Shown here piece by piece: positions 12,009 to 22,803 of a DNA stretch of 64,000 bases. Under the pieces are notes generated by a model, which was given only the letters and a program-made list of their open reading frames with translations, had not been told where the DNA came from and made no database searches. Both the position numbers and the translations under genes were made by a program. The stretch is from Hibiscus mutabilis (taxonomy: Eukaryota; Streptophyta; Magnoliopsida; Malvales; Malvaceae). Within the stretch, counting starts at the first letter, position 1. Every line of letters begins with the position of its first letter. The stretch lies in the NCBI GenBank assembly GCA_019671005.1, contig CM033752.1:20406969-20470968 (forward strand), read 5' to 3'.

Positions 12009-15000
12009 TGCCCTGATTTTGGGCCTAGGATTTTTGGGGATGGTTTAATCGGTCTGGTGGACCGAGATTAGAGATTCGAATTAGATTCGGGATTTAAATT
12101 GGATTAAATATTTTTATGGGAGATAAAAATATGGAGAAATAGTCTAAAATCATTATTAAATATATAAATGATTTTGGTAAAAAAAATTGGAAAATGAAAT
12201 TTGGAAATGAGACATTTTGAGTTATTGACCAAAACGCAAAGTTTGGAAACTGGTTTTTAGTGATTGTTTAGGAAATGGGTCAAAACTTTGAATCTTTAAG
12301 GAGCTAATAATCCAAAATGGTTTCATCATATTTTCCCCTTTAACTAAATATTTTAGATAAGTTTTTAAGAGGTATAAATAGTGGAGAGAATTAATTAAAC
12401 ACAATAAAGCTTTTAAAAAAGAATTTCACATAACTTACTTTGTAACTTCTTTTCTCTCAAGTTCTCTCCAGCCAAACACATTTCTAACTTCAATTTCTTC
12501 AGGTAACAATCAAGATTTTATAGAGTTTTGATTTCTAATTGATTTCCTAAAGATTTTACATCAAATACTTATTGTTTCTGCCTTGATTTTCATGTTTTAA
12601 CAAGCAATTAAGGGGGAAATCAGTATTGGAGGTAAGGATTCGTTATTATCCTCTAATGAAAGGTTCTTTATTGAAATTCCCAAGTTCTTGATCCATTTTA
12701 TATGATTTTTGTTGGTTTTTAACTAATTAAACTCGGATTTATGGTTTAATTGATGATTTATGATTAAAAAATGGAAGAAATTCGTAGTGATATGTTTTTG
12801 CTGAGTTAAGGATTGGTTTGTAACTTGATTTTGATGTTCAAAATTTTAATGAAGTGAGTTTGATGATAGAATCCCGAAATCTAGTGAATCTCTAATTTGT
12901 TAGGTTGATAGTTAAGAAATTTTGAGGTGTTGTGGTTGATTATCGTTCCTGGAGGTAGGAGGTTAGGTTGAGTTGTTGATTTGATGTTATTTGGTGTTAT
13001 TTGAAGGTTGAGATTCGGAGTTAATGGTTGGGTTGAGGTTATCGATGAATCGATGATGTTTTCGATTGTTAAGATGTGGTGTTGTGGGGGAGTTATAGTT
13101 GGATAGTGTTAATTGTTGTTTGCTGTGAGTTTGGATGAATTATAATTCATTGGATTCTCTGTTGTGATGTGTTCGAAATAGGGGAAAATTGTTCGGAAGC
13201 GAATCTTGGTGTTGAGGAGTTGTCGAAGGCTTGATTCGACATCGGTAAGAGAGGCGTTGCTTTGTCGGTGAGTGAAACGGATAAGAATGGCTTTTCAAAG
13301 GTTTGAAAAGGTTTAATGGGAGTCTAGACTAAGCTTGATACGCTGGTCTAAGACTCGAAAGTAAGTAAAGTGGTTTTCTCTCTTGATTTCGGTTGGCAAA
13401 TGATTTATGAAATGCAGTTGTTAAATGATTTTTTACCTCCTATTTTATGCATGAAATGGGCATGGTTTAATGTTGGAAATTGATATGAAATGATGTTATA
13501 TGCATTTGGAAAGTAATGCACGGTTTTAAAGGTTGAGAGTCGTAGTTAATGGTTGGGTTGAGGTTATAGATGAATCGATGATGTTTTCGGTTGTTAAGAT
13601 ATGGTGTTAATTGTTGGATAGTGTTGATTGTTGTTTGCTGTAAGTTTGGATGCATTATAATGCATTGGATTCTCTGTTGTGATGTGTTTGAAATAGGGGA
13701 AAATAGTTCGGAAGCGAATCTTGGTGTTGAGGAGTTGTCGAAGGCTTGATTCGACATCAGCAAGAGAGGCGTTGCTTTGTTGGTGAGTGAAACGGATAAC
13801 AATGGCTTTTCAAAGTTTTGAAAAGGTTTAATGGGAGTCTAGACTAAGCTCGATACGCTGGTCTAAGACTTAGAAGTAAGTAAAGTGGTTTTCTCTCTTG
13901 ATTTCGGTTGACAAATGATTTATGAAATGCAATTGTTAAATGATTGTTTACCTCATGTTTTATGCATGAAATAAGCATGGTTTAATGTTGGAAATTGATA
14001 TGAAATGATGTTATATGCATTTGGAAAGTAATGCACGGTTTTAAAGGTTGAGATTCGTAGTTAATGGTTGGGTTGAGGTTATAGATGAATCGATGATGTT
14101 TTCGGTTGTTAAGATATGGTGTTTTGGGGGGATTATAGTTGGATAGTGTTAATTGTTGCTTGCTGTAAGTTTGGATGCATTATAATGCATTGGATTCTCT
14201 ATTGTGATGTGTTTGAAATAAGGGAAAATAGTTCGGAAGCGAATCTTGGTGTTGAGGAGTTGTCGAAGGCTTGATTCGACATCAGCAAGAGAGGCGTTGC
14301 TTTGTTGGTGAGTGAAACGGATAACAATGGCTTTTCAAAGTTTTGAAAAGGTTTAATGGGAGTCTAGACTAAGCTTGATACGCTGGTCTAAGACTTAGAA
14401 GTAAGTAAAGTGGTTTTCTCTCTTGATTTCGGTTGACAAATGATTTATGAAATGCAATTGTTAAATGATTGTTTACCTCATGTTTTATGCATGAAATAAG
14501 CATGGTTTAATGCTGGAAATTGATATGAAATGATGTTAGATGCATTTGGAAAGTAATGCATGGTTTTAAAGAATGTTTATGAACATGGTTTATGTATGGT
14601 TTAATGCATGTTGAAACGATTTGAATGATGCATATGAAAACAGTGAGGTATGGTTATAAAAGTGAATTATATTGACAAGTGATGAACTGAAAATGTTATA
14701 GAAATGTTATCGGATATAATTGGCCGGCCATATGATTTAAAGTGCACTATAATAAGTCATCCATGGTTGTCGAGGTGGTACGAGAGGTACTTACTCCGAT
14801 CATGTGAACCCCAATATTGTTGAGGTAGCACTTTGATGGCTTTTACTCCAACCACGCGCTGTGGAGACTGATGCGTCAAATGTGTGTACTCCAAGTTGGA
14901 GGATTAGCCTTGGTAGTTTAGAGGTGGTGCACGTGTTGCACGACTCCATGCCATCGAGCTGAAGAGATTATGAGATCTCTTAGAAATCCATGTATCCGAT

Positions 15001-16375
15001 GTTATCGATGTTAATGATGGTTTATGGAAAGGAAGTATATGGTAATGATCACTTGCAAGCCAATATAATGTTTTAAATGTATCATGTGATGGATTGATTT
15101 GTACGATTCATTTTATACATGTTTTACTCCTTAAGCTTTGCATATGGGATATTATGCATGGGAAGGCTTAAGTAGAGGGAAGTGCATAAGAGATTATGTT
15201 GTGGAATCCATGGTACATGTTGCATATGGTTTAATATGTTGGTTTTGTAAAGAGTAAGTGCATGTTTTGAAAGAATGGCATGATTGTTTAAAAATGGTTC
15301 TAAATTACATTGGATGACGTTTATGTTTTGAGCGCTCCTCACTAAGCAATGATTGCTTACGCTCTCTTTTATCATCAATGTAGATTGATTGAGTGCAAGT
15401 GGCCTATCAAGCAAGGAGGGAATTTCCAAGACTTGAATTACCAAAGTATGTTTGGGTTTTAAAGTAGTAATAAAGGAAATGTGGCTTGAATGTTGTAGGG
15501 AGGGTTTGAGTGCTTAATTCTTTGTTTGAGCAAGTTTATATTGCTGTTTGGATTTGTAATAAGCTTGTTTGTCGGATCTTGCATATGATCTATGTTTTGG
15601 TTACTCGAGTTCTAGGAAGCATGCCTATAGTTATCTTTGAAGCATGATTGCCATTACTTAATGATTGTTCGATAGTATTAGGATTGAAATTGTTCAATGA
15701 TAATGTTTCTTTGAGTGTTAAATGATGTTGGGGTGACTCGGATATGATTCGAGAAGTTTTAAGGTGTTTTGAATGTGCAAATTTTGTAAACCTACAAGGA
15801 GGTTTCGAAACCAGTTGGTAGGTTTCGAAATCGGGGGATATTATTTTCCAGGGAGGTATCGAAACCAGCCCCTAGGTTTCGAAACAAGCGGGCCCAATTT
15901 GGCTACTAGAGTACATGTTTCTAAACCACTTGTATAGGTTTCGATATTAATCACGGGGACTCATCTGTTAAGCTCAAAAATAGTTTCTAAAGTTGCATTT
16001 TGGTCCCTAATTGTTATATATGCAATTGGTTGAGTTCGAATGATCGTTTTAAGCCAAAATTTGGCATGTATGCTTGCAACCTGACTAATTAAAGATTAGT
16101 AAAGCAAATTACAAGTAAACCCTTATAAATTTGCAGATTTATGTTTTAGTCCCTTTTCTTGTAATATGATCAATCGGATATCAATTCGATGCCCGATTGA
16201 GTTGGGTTTTCTTTCGTGGTATGTATGTACATTTAGGGCATTAACCTGCATCTAGATAAGATAAAAAGGAAAAAAATGGTCACAATTTTAAAGTTTTCTT
16301 CACGGTTTACTTCAGTAAACCTAATGTAGCTCGTTCGGTTCGGTCTTGCGACTAGGCCAGGTCGAGGGGGTTACA
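12004..16375 (+). repeat. 3' LTR of Tekay-type element A (4372 bp, internally expanded)
   Basis: Matches 3727-7058 from TGTAATGCCC to 'gggggttaca', but is 1040 bp longer. The whole excess is accounted for by two extra tandem units within 13004-14568; without them the length is exactly 3332 bp, equal to the 5' LTR. The first 250 bp differ from the 5' LTR at many positions, mainly transitions, so the insertion is not recent. A TTTCGAAA cluster lies at 15803-15885. Confidence 0.92.
13004..14568. repeat. Three tandem copies of a 515-526 bp unit within the 3' LTR
   Basis: Units begin 'aaggttgaga' at 13004, 13529 and 14044 and end near 14568 in 'cggttttaaag'. The 5' LTR has one copy at 4727-5251. 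Units 2 and 3 share many variants (for example 'atagatgaatcg', 'gacatcagcaag', 'gataacaatgg') absent from unit 1 and from the 5' LTR copy. Unit 2 also has a small deletion near 13610. The junctions share the short similarity 'ttt(t/g)aa(a)gg', consistent with unequal recombination. Confidence 0.92.
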
Positions 16376-17982
16376 CCATCAGCACTAAAAAAACAAAAAC
16401 ACCGCCTCAAACTTTAGAGGTAAAATATCTCCTTTCTTTTTTCATTTTTTAGTTCGAAAAAAATAACAAAAAATAAACACAAAGGAGTTTAGGGTTTGCC
16501 CATTCGAATCTCGGGCCGCCGGTACATGCATCGGTCGATGATGTTTCGTATTCCAGTTACAAACCCTTCGACTTCTCTAGTTGTATTGGGTGAACTGGTA
16601 AAAAGGGATTCTTGAAAAGTTTTTGGTTCTGTTTTTAAAAATGTATATAAATAATGTGTTTTTTTTCAGATTTACTCGCCGATTAACGGCGGCGCTCGAC
16701 TGGAATCTAGGAAATGCACTGCGGCGCGGGGGCAGAGGTGACGAATACCGGCCAAGGTATTCATCGGGTTTTCAGAGAAAAAACAATAAAAGGGTTTTGG
16801 TTTCTTTTGGTTTTAGTTTCAATTGATTAAAAAAATATAACTAACATTTATGCCAAGCGTTTTTAAAAAAATGGGTTATTTAATTTTTTTAAATCCCTCC
16901 GCTCCTAAGATTTTTGCTCCGCATTCCCCTTAGTTTTCATTTCTTTCATTTCAGACACTGATTTCAAATGGGTCTTGTTACTTTCTAATCTTGTCCCTAA
17001 ATTTTGATTTTAATTTATTTCAGTCCCGGGACCAGTGGGTAAATTCCTCATTTAATCACTCTTTTATTTGGTTTAATTGCTCATGTGCCCATATATTTTT
17101 CTTTCTTTAAATTAAGTATATTTTGTATATTATATGTATGCTATGTATATACGTATTATATATACACATGTATTTGTATTATTAGTATATTATATATATA
17201 TATATTATTAGCTTATAATATAAGCTATTTATTATATATATATATATATACTTTACCGTACTATATTATGTATTATTATCTTTTTATATATGTTATATTG
17301 TATTTTATTATATATTTTTATTATCATATATGTGGATATTTATATATATTATATGTAATATTTAGTATATAGTATTTATATCACATATCATATTAAATCT
17401 ATGTATGTTATAATATTTTTATTCATATATGTATTTTACATGTAATATATATATTATTCTCTTTTATGTTGATTTTTATATGTATAGATTATATTTGTGT
17501 TTTTATATACTTAATCGTATTTACATTGATTTGCCATCGTATTTATTTGTGCATGCTTATTTTTATTTCGTTGTTAAAAAAACATAGTTCTCATTCTGGT
17601 ATTCTAGTGGGAGTGTCATCCCGGTCTTCGAGTATCATCTCTTTTGGTACTATGAATCGAGACTTTTTTAAATTGTCATGTAGATACGTTTTTAAATTAA
17701 ATCGAATTTTTATTCTTTTTAATAAATACGACGAACCCTTAGATACCAATTTTGGGCGTAGGGGGTGCTAACCCTTCCCTGTACGTAACCGACTCCGAAC
17801 CCGTTTTCTCTGGTTTCATTTTTATGTGTCCGATCTACCAATTTTAAACGATCGGTGGCGACTCCCTCAATTTTATTCCAAAATACCAGCTTTCCAAAAT
17901 TTCCCCCCTTTAAACATTTTCCATTTTTTTCAACAAAAAAAAGAAACTTGTAAATTTTGTAAAAAAAAAATTAGTCGCTACA
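16376..17982 (+). mobile_element. 3' LTR of Tat-like element A, second part
   Basis: Continuation of the LTR interrupted at 3726; CCATC 16376-16380 is the right target-duplication copy of the Tekay insertion. It holds a GC-richer block with 'gattaacggcggcgctcg' (16680), a TA-rich run at 17085-17460, and the conserved Tat/Ogre-type end: 'gggggtgctaacccttccc' (17760), 'gtaaccgactccgaaccc' and 'ggtggcgactccc' (about 17852). The terminus 'gtcgctaca' at 17982 is confirmed by the hAT coding fragment that resumes at the next base. ORFs here (16623, 17085, 17466) are incidental. Confidence 0.82.
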
Positions 17983-18950
17983 CCTTGGCCACGAATTCTT
18001 GAAATAGTCAAACCATTCTCTTATAACAGAAAATCAACAGTCGCCTTCAATGTCAAAGTAGTGGTCTGCTCTTTAACAAAGATATCAAGAGATTCATCGA
18101 CTAAAATCTCAAATAAATCATCTCCAAGATCTTCCAATATGGCATTCGATGTCAATTTAGAACAAGGATGCACAATATCTTTCTGAATCTCAGGTCAAAT
18201 CATTTGCAATTTTTTGGTGCATTGTGGAGAACAACCTGATCATTGTCTTCATTATTATTTGCTAGAAATTTTAAAAGCTCAAAAAAATTACCCCAATTTC
18301 TTGAATTCATAGAATCGTCGTGGTACCTAAAGGCTAAATCCATCCGCAAAATCCATCTTATACACTTAACTGAAGCTTTTAAGCAATGCCAATAATCCTT
18401 TTTATCAATAAAATTATTGAAAACATATTTAATAGTTTTCTTATTTTTCTTTAAAGCTTCAAACATAATGTTTGCTTGATTATAAGAACTACCGGGCTCA
18501 CCAATATGAGTGTCCAATCTTTCTCTTTTGTTCCAAGATGACTATCTAGTAGTAAGAAAAGCATCATCTTCCCCATTTTGAGATTCCAACAGATTTAAAC
18601 AAATAAAAATATCGACAATATGCAACATCTTTCACTATAATATATTCTAACCAATCACCATAAATATCATACTAGTCTGGATTGAAAAAGCGGTTAAATC
18701 TCCCAATAAATTTTGGAGGAAAAGTAAGGCTACAAGGTTGAAAAGGTTATTTTAAAACATTATGCCTCTTAATTTCAACTTGATCATCTGGATGGTACTA
18801 TGATTTTTTTTTCTTCTCTTAGATCGGCAGTGATGTTAGCCTACTTGCATCCTTATCATCTTTATCTCTGACTTCTTGACTAGGTTCATCTCGAGGTTGG
18901 TTGTTTAATGTAAAATATTTAAAGAGGGTATTTCGAAGACGTTTAGACAT
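17983..18950 (-). pseudogene. hAT-type (TTF zinc finger/DUF4371-like) transposase pseudogene, 5' part
   Basis: On the minus strand the probable ATG is at 18948-18950 (MSKRLRNTLFKYFTL). The reading then passes with stops and shifts through RYHDDSMNSRNWGNFFELL (about 18318-18265), NEDNDQVVLHNAPKNCK (to 18200), EIQKDIV, LEDLGDDLFEILVDESLDI and finally SRIRGQG at the left edge. These are hallmarks of the hAT-like ZMYM/TTF-type transposases of plants, in which the protein normally continues YDGASN after RGQG. The reading is cut exactly there by the LTR terminus at 17982, so the Tat-like element inserted into it. Only one stretch (18200-18517) remains open. Non-functional. Confidence 0.8.
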
Positions 18951-20300
18951 CTGCATTAACAATTATAATAAATGATTACCAAAATCATTTAATATAAATT
19001 GTAGTGAATCAACAAAATATTACAAAATTATGTTTAAAAAACTTGCTACTATCATTCGATCCCAACAAATAATTATTCTAAATTTCTACAAGAAACATTA
19101 GAAACAAAGCGTTTTAAGTTTTAGATTATTAAATATCTAAAACTAACTACTATCAGTTCACACAATATACAATTATTCTAAATTTCTACCACAAAGAACA
19201 ATAAATTCAAGCATATAATATTTTAAATCATAGTAGTTTCACATATTGCTAATTAAAATATCATAATATGTAATCATAAGCACTCATTCCCGTATTGTTA
19301 GTTAAAAAATGTTAAGTCTAACCTTAATTAAAAGATATATTACTATGACTATTTGCCGATAAAGCGCAAAGCCCCAATCCGCAAACGGCCAATGTCCTCG
19401 ACTGGTAAAACTTTTAAATTTTGATCTAAAATAGAAATTTCAATAGTGTTTTATCAAAGCGCCACGTATGCATGACTTAACGACGTTAGTGAAATGTACC
19501 AAAAAAGTTGACGAAAAAAGTACAAGTACGAAGAAAGTATCAAGAACAACAGTCATATAGGTAATTTTGGGATCATGAGGTAAACTCGAGGAGACAAACC
19601 ACATTAAATATTTTCTTTTGAGAGTATGATTAATTTTTTCTTTTTTCATGATCTTGTGATAATTAGGGTTCTACCCACTATGGTTTGAGTTAACAAGATC
19701 AGAGACATGGAAGAGAAGATATCTTGCGATGAGGGGCTAGTTGTAGGTGAATCTAATTGATGATGGTTTGCTTCAACTATTTCTTTAATCTAAAAGAAAA
19801 GTGTGCTGCTAAAGCTTTCAGTTGAAGGTGGAGATCTCAATCGATCTAGTTGTTGAAAGTTTCAACTGTAGATGGAGATCTCAATGAAATTCTCGAATTT
19901 AGGTATGAATTACAACTGTGGAAGGACAATGTTTTGAAGAAATTTATGTCGATATGGAGATTGTTAGTAGTTAACCAAAATCCTAATCAATAATATTTAA
20001 TTGAGATTTTAGTTTTCTTCTATAGGCTAAAAATTACTTGGTAGTTAAGTTATTTAGTGGAGTATTTATTATCAAGGTGGAGCATTTTAGTGGATAATGA
20101 TTTTTGGTGATGAAATTATATATAAAATTAGAGAGTAAGAGTTAGCATTTAAGATTAAGAAGTTGAAAAAGTCATATAGTCCTTAAGGATTTTTATGTAA
20201 GGATGGTTTGTAGCATTATCCACGCAAAAGATGCATTGTTTTTTGAAGATAGCTTGAAATTTATCCATGCAAAAGTTACAAAATGTTGTGAGAAAGTTTA
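18951..20300. other. No gene recognised; AT-rich flank of the hAT pseudogene
   Basis: About 1.35 kb of AT-rich sequence. It may include the 5' untranslated part of the hAT element, but I could not identify a terminal inverted repeat. The minus-strand ORF at 19440-19649 has no family motif. 'gaaagttta' at 20292-20300 is the left target duplication of the next element. Confidence 0.5.
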
Positions 20301-21112
20301 GGCTTAACCGTCAAATAATTGTCTAAAATATACTCTCTTTTTTTAGATAGGTGCCTATACTATATTTTGGGCCAAAATATGTGCCTAACATTTTATTCCG
20401 TGATCCATTTAAGGTTTTTCTGTCAACGACCGTTAAAAAATTCCATCATCCAATCAAAACAAGACACATGGCCGGTTTTTTTATTTTTTTAATTTATGAA
20501 TTTCTTTAGAAATCTGAATTTCTTTAAACATTCCTAAGTTTTAATTTCTTTTCAATCAAACCCCCAAATCACATCTCCCTCACCGTCCGGCATCGCCCAC
20601 ACGTTGGTAGTTCACCGTTCACCGTCCAAGTGTTGGGTACCTCACCGTTCGACATTCCCCACCCTCTAGTTGTCGATCGGAACCCAGTCGACCTTTTTTC
20701 TTCATTATTGGGTGTTCAACGATGGTGAAAATCCGCGGTTCATTCGTTGATTTTTGACGACGAGATGATGGGGCTTTCGATACAGAGGGTTCGATGAAGA
20801 CAAGGGTGGTCGGAGTGGAGGAATTTAGGGATTAGGGTTAGAGTTGGGTTTTTTTTAGAGAAATTAAATATTGTTGGGTTAATTGATATATTTTATTATT
20901 TTATTTTTCTATTTTTCATATTTTAATTTTAGAAAATGACAATCCATGCCACGTGTTCGAATTTCATTGGATAACGGAAAAATAACGTCCGTCACGGAAA
21001 ACCTTAAATGGGTCACGGAATAAAATGTTAGGCACCTATTTGGCCCAAAATATAGTTTAGACACCTATCTAGAAAAAAAGTATAATTTGGGCACTTATTT
21101 GACGTTTGATTC
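20301..21112. mobile_element. Non-autonomous Mutator-like (MULE) element, 812 bp, 9-bp TSD
   Basis: Long terminal inverted repeats of about 170 bp (20301-20470 and about 20945-21112) match closely, for example 'gtgcctaacattttattccg' on the left against its complement on the right near 21030. The flanks are a perfect 9-bp direct repeat, GAAAGTTTA (20292-20300 and 21113-21121), the length made by Mutator-type transposases. There is no transposase. The core (about 20560-20850) is clearly GC-richer than the arms ('caccgtccggcatcgccc', 'agggattagggttagag') and may be captured host sequence, as in Pack-MULEs. Confidence 0.85.
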
Positions 21113-21121
21113 GAAAGTTTA

Positions 21122-21378
21122 TAACTTTATTTATACAAAAGTTACAAATTTAGGGAAATGATATTTTATATTTTTGGAATCATAAAGGTAGGCTAGAAGG
21201 GTTGAAACATATTCAATATTGTGTTTTATAAATATGTTTAATTCTTTTGTATCGCTTTTATATTGATTATGTTTCCGTCCACAAATTTTCAACGCATGAT
21301 GTGCCAGAAGATGAATGGAGAGAAATGTTATAGTAGACTTTGAAACACTATGTGAAGCAATAACTAATACTTGGAATG
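21122..21378. other. Short AT-rich spacer, nothing recognised
   Basis: Sequence between the MULE element and the start of the Copia-type LTR. No gene, repeat or coding motif is visible. Confidence 0.4.
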
Positions 21379-22165
21379 TGTTGAATTAATTTTTAATGAT
21401 TTTAATGATTCTGAAATTACTTGAAAATCAAAATTGGCTATAACTTTCGAAAATTTTATTTGTTTAATTGTTTTCAATTTACTAAATCATTAAAAATGTT
21501 TCAAAGAATATTAAACTAATTTAAATCTCAAACATTATTTTTTGTGCATCGAGTATCGATACTACTAGAAAGAGTACGTATATTGCATTTAAATTAATTT
21601 TAGTTTTTTAAAAACCAAAATCACATTTAATATTAGTGTTGATTTTTAGTACCAATACTCAGCAACTTAGTATTGGTACTGAACCATCAATACTGATTCT
21701 CGTTGATTTTAAATCATATTTTCCCAAACGCTAAGAGCTATTTTAGTATCGGTACAATTTTCGCAGTACCATTACTCAATGCATTAAAGTTTATTTTTCA
21801 AACTACGAATGCAATTTTAGTGCATGTACTAACTTTTAGTATCGATGCTCGATGAGTCCAGTGCCAATACTCCCTATTGAGTACTGATATTGGTTGGCGT
21901 TCATAATAGCTAGTTTAGTACTAAATGTAGGGGCATCGATACTAATCGACCAATGTCGAAATTGAAGATTGTTGAAATGCATTTAATGTGGGAAAACTTC
22001 CTTCAACAACTCTATTCAATTCCTAACAACCTAACGACTATAAATCACTGAAGGGTATAAAACAAGTCTCCAAAGTATATTCAAGTACAAGACAACAAAT
22101 TCAAAGCATTCAATCTTATTCCAAAGTCATTTGAGCTTATTTTCTCCATCCTTGTTGTAAGAACA
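21379..22165 (+). mobile_element. Copia/SIRE-like LTR, first part (split by Athila insertion)
   Basis: Likely starts TGTTGAATTAAT at 21379. It contains palindromic elements such as AGTATCGATACT (21552-21563) with many GTATTGGTAC-like variants to about 21940, then a TATA-like 'gactataaatcac' near 22040 and a leader ending 'ccttgttgtaagaaca'. The text continues naturally at 40313 ('tttgagagctttcattgtg'), across the minus-strand Athila element. GAACA at 22161-22165 and 40308-40312 is the target duplication of that insertion. The start coordinate is less certain than the end. Confidence 0.6.
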
Positions 22166-22803
22166 TAATTGGTGTAAAGCCGTCACACTCTAAGTGAAAG
22201 AAAACATTGTCGATGCAAGAATAGAAATAGGAAGACCCTTTTAGATATCGATCCCACGAGGATGGGTATTTAGCTTTAATATTATGTGGCCACAAGCAAT
22301 TCTGTAAATGGAAATATATTGACTGGAATGGTAGTTTCAATAAAGAAATAAAGTAATGAGTAATGGATCAATTGTGGTAGCAATAAAGGAAAATATAAAA
22401 GATTATAGAATATTATGTTAAGGCTTGGATACCCTTGGTTCAGCTTGCCAAAAAAGTCAAGTACACTCAAGGAAGTTCGATGGCTCAAATTGCAAGTAAA
22501 AGATTAAGCTCGCTTTCTAACTTCCATTCAATCTTCAACTGTTGATGCAAAGATGTAGATCGGCCCCAACTCTCTTTATGAGTTTAAACTACAATCCCTT
22601 GAACAAGTGGATTAACTCTCGTTGTATCCTCATTCAACTCTCATTGTAATGGCTTGTTAATCTGACTTGTTCTTGCATCTCTCGATGCAGTAGCTATGTT
22701 TAACATTCTCATGCAAACATTAATCATATCCAACAATCAAAGTATGAGAAAAAGCTAATAAAATTATATTAAACTAAAAGACAAGATTTAAATGAGTTCA
22801 TAT
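22166..22803 (-). repeat. Remnant of the 3' LTR of Athila element B
   Basis: Closely matches 39056-39705, for example 'gatatcgatcccacgaggat' (about 22245 and 39137), 'attatgtggccacaagcaat' and 'acttccattcaatcttcaac'. Similarity stops near 22803 at 'agttcata'. The left end reads TAATTGGTGTAAAG against TGATCGATGTAAAA in the other LTR, so the terminal TG has mutated. GAACA directly precedes it. Confidence 0.85.

Larger units (their letters stand above)
3727..16375 (+). mobile_element. Tekay/Del-type Ty3/gypsy chromovirus, whole but defective (element A)
   Basis: An LTR retrotransposon of 12,649 bp bounded by TGTAAC...GTTACA. It has a 3332-bp 5' LTR, a tRNA-Met-type primer site, degenerate gag, pol in the order protease, RT, RNase H, integrase, chromodomain, a polypurine tract and a 4372-bp 3' LTR. 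The flanks CCATA (3722-3726) and CCATC (16376-16380) match at four of five bases, as expected of an aged target duplication. It sits inside the LTR of Tat-like element A. The chromodomain and very long LTRs point to the Tekay/Del clade. At least five in-frame stops and two frameshifts in the coding region mean it cannot move on its own. Confidence 0.93.

Noticed and set aside
17085..17372. 95-residue Tyr/Ile-rich ORF
   Set aside because: Encoded by a TA-rich simple-sequence run inside an LTR.
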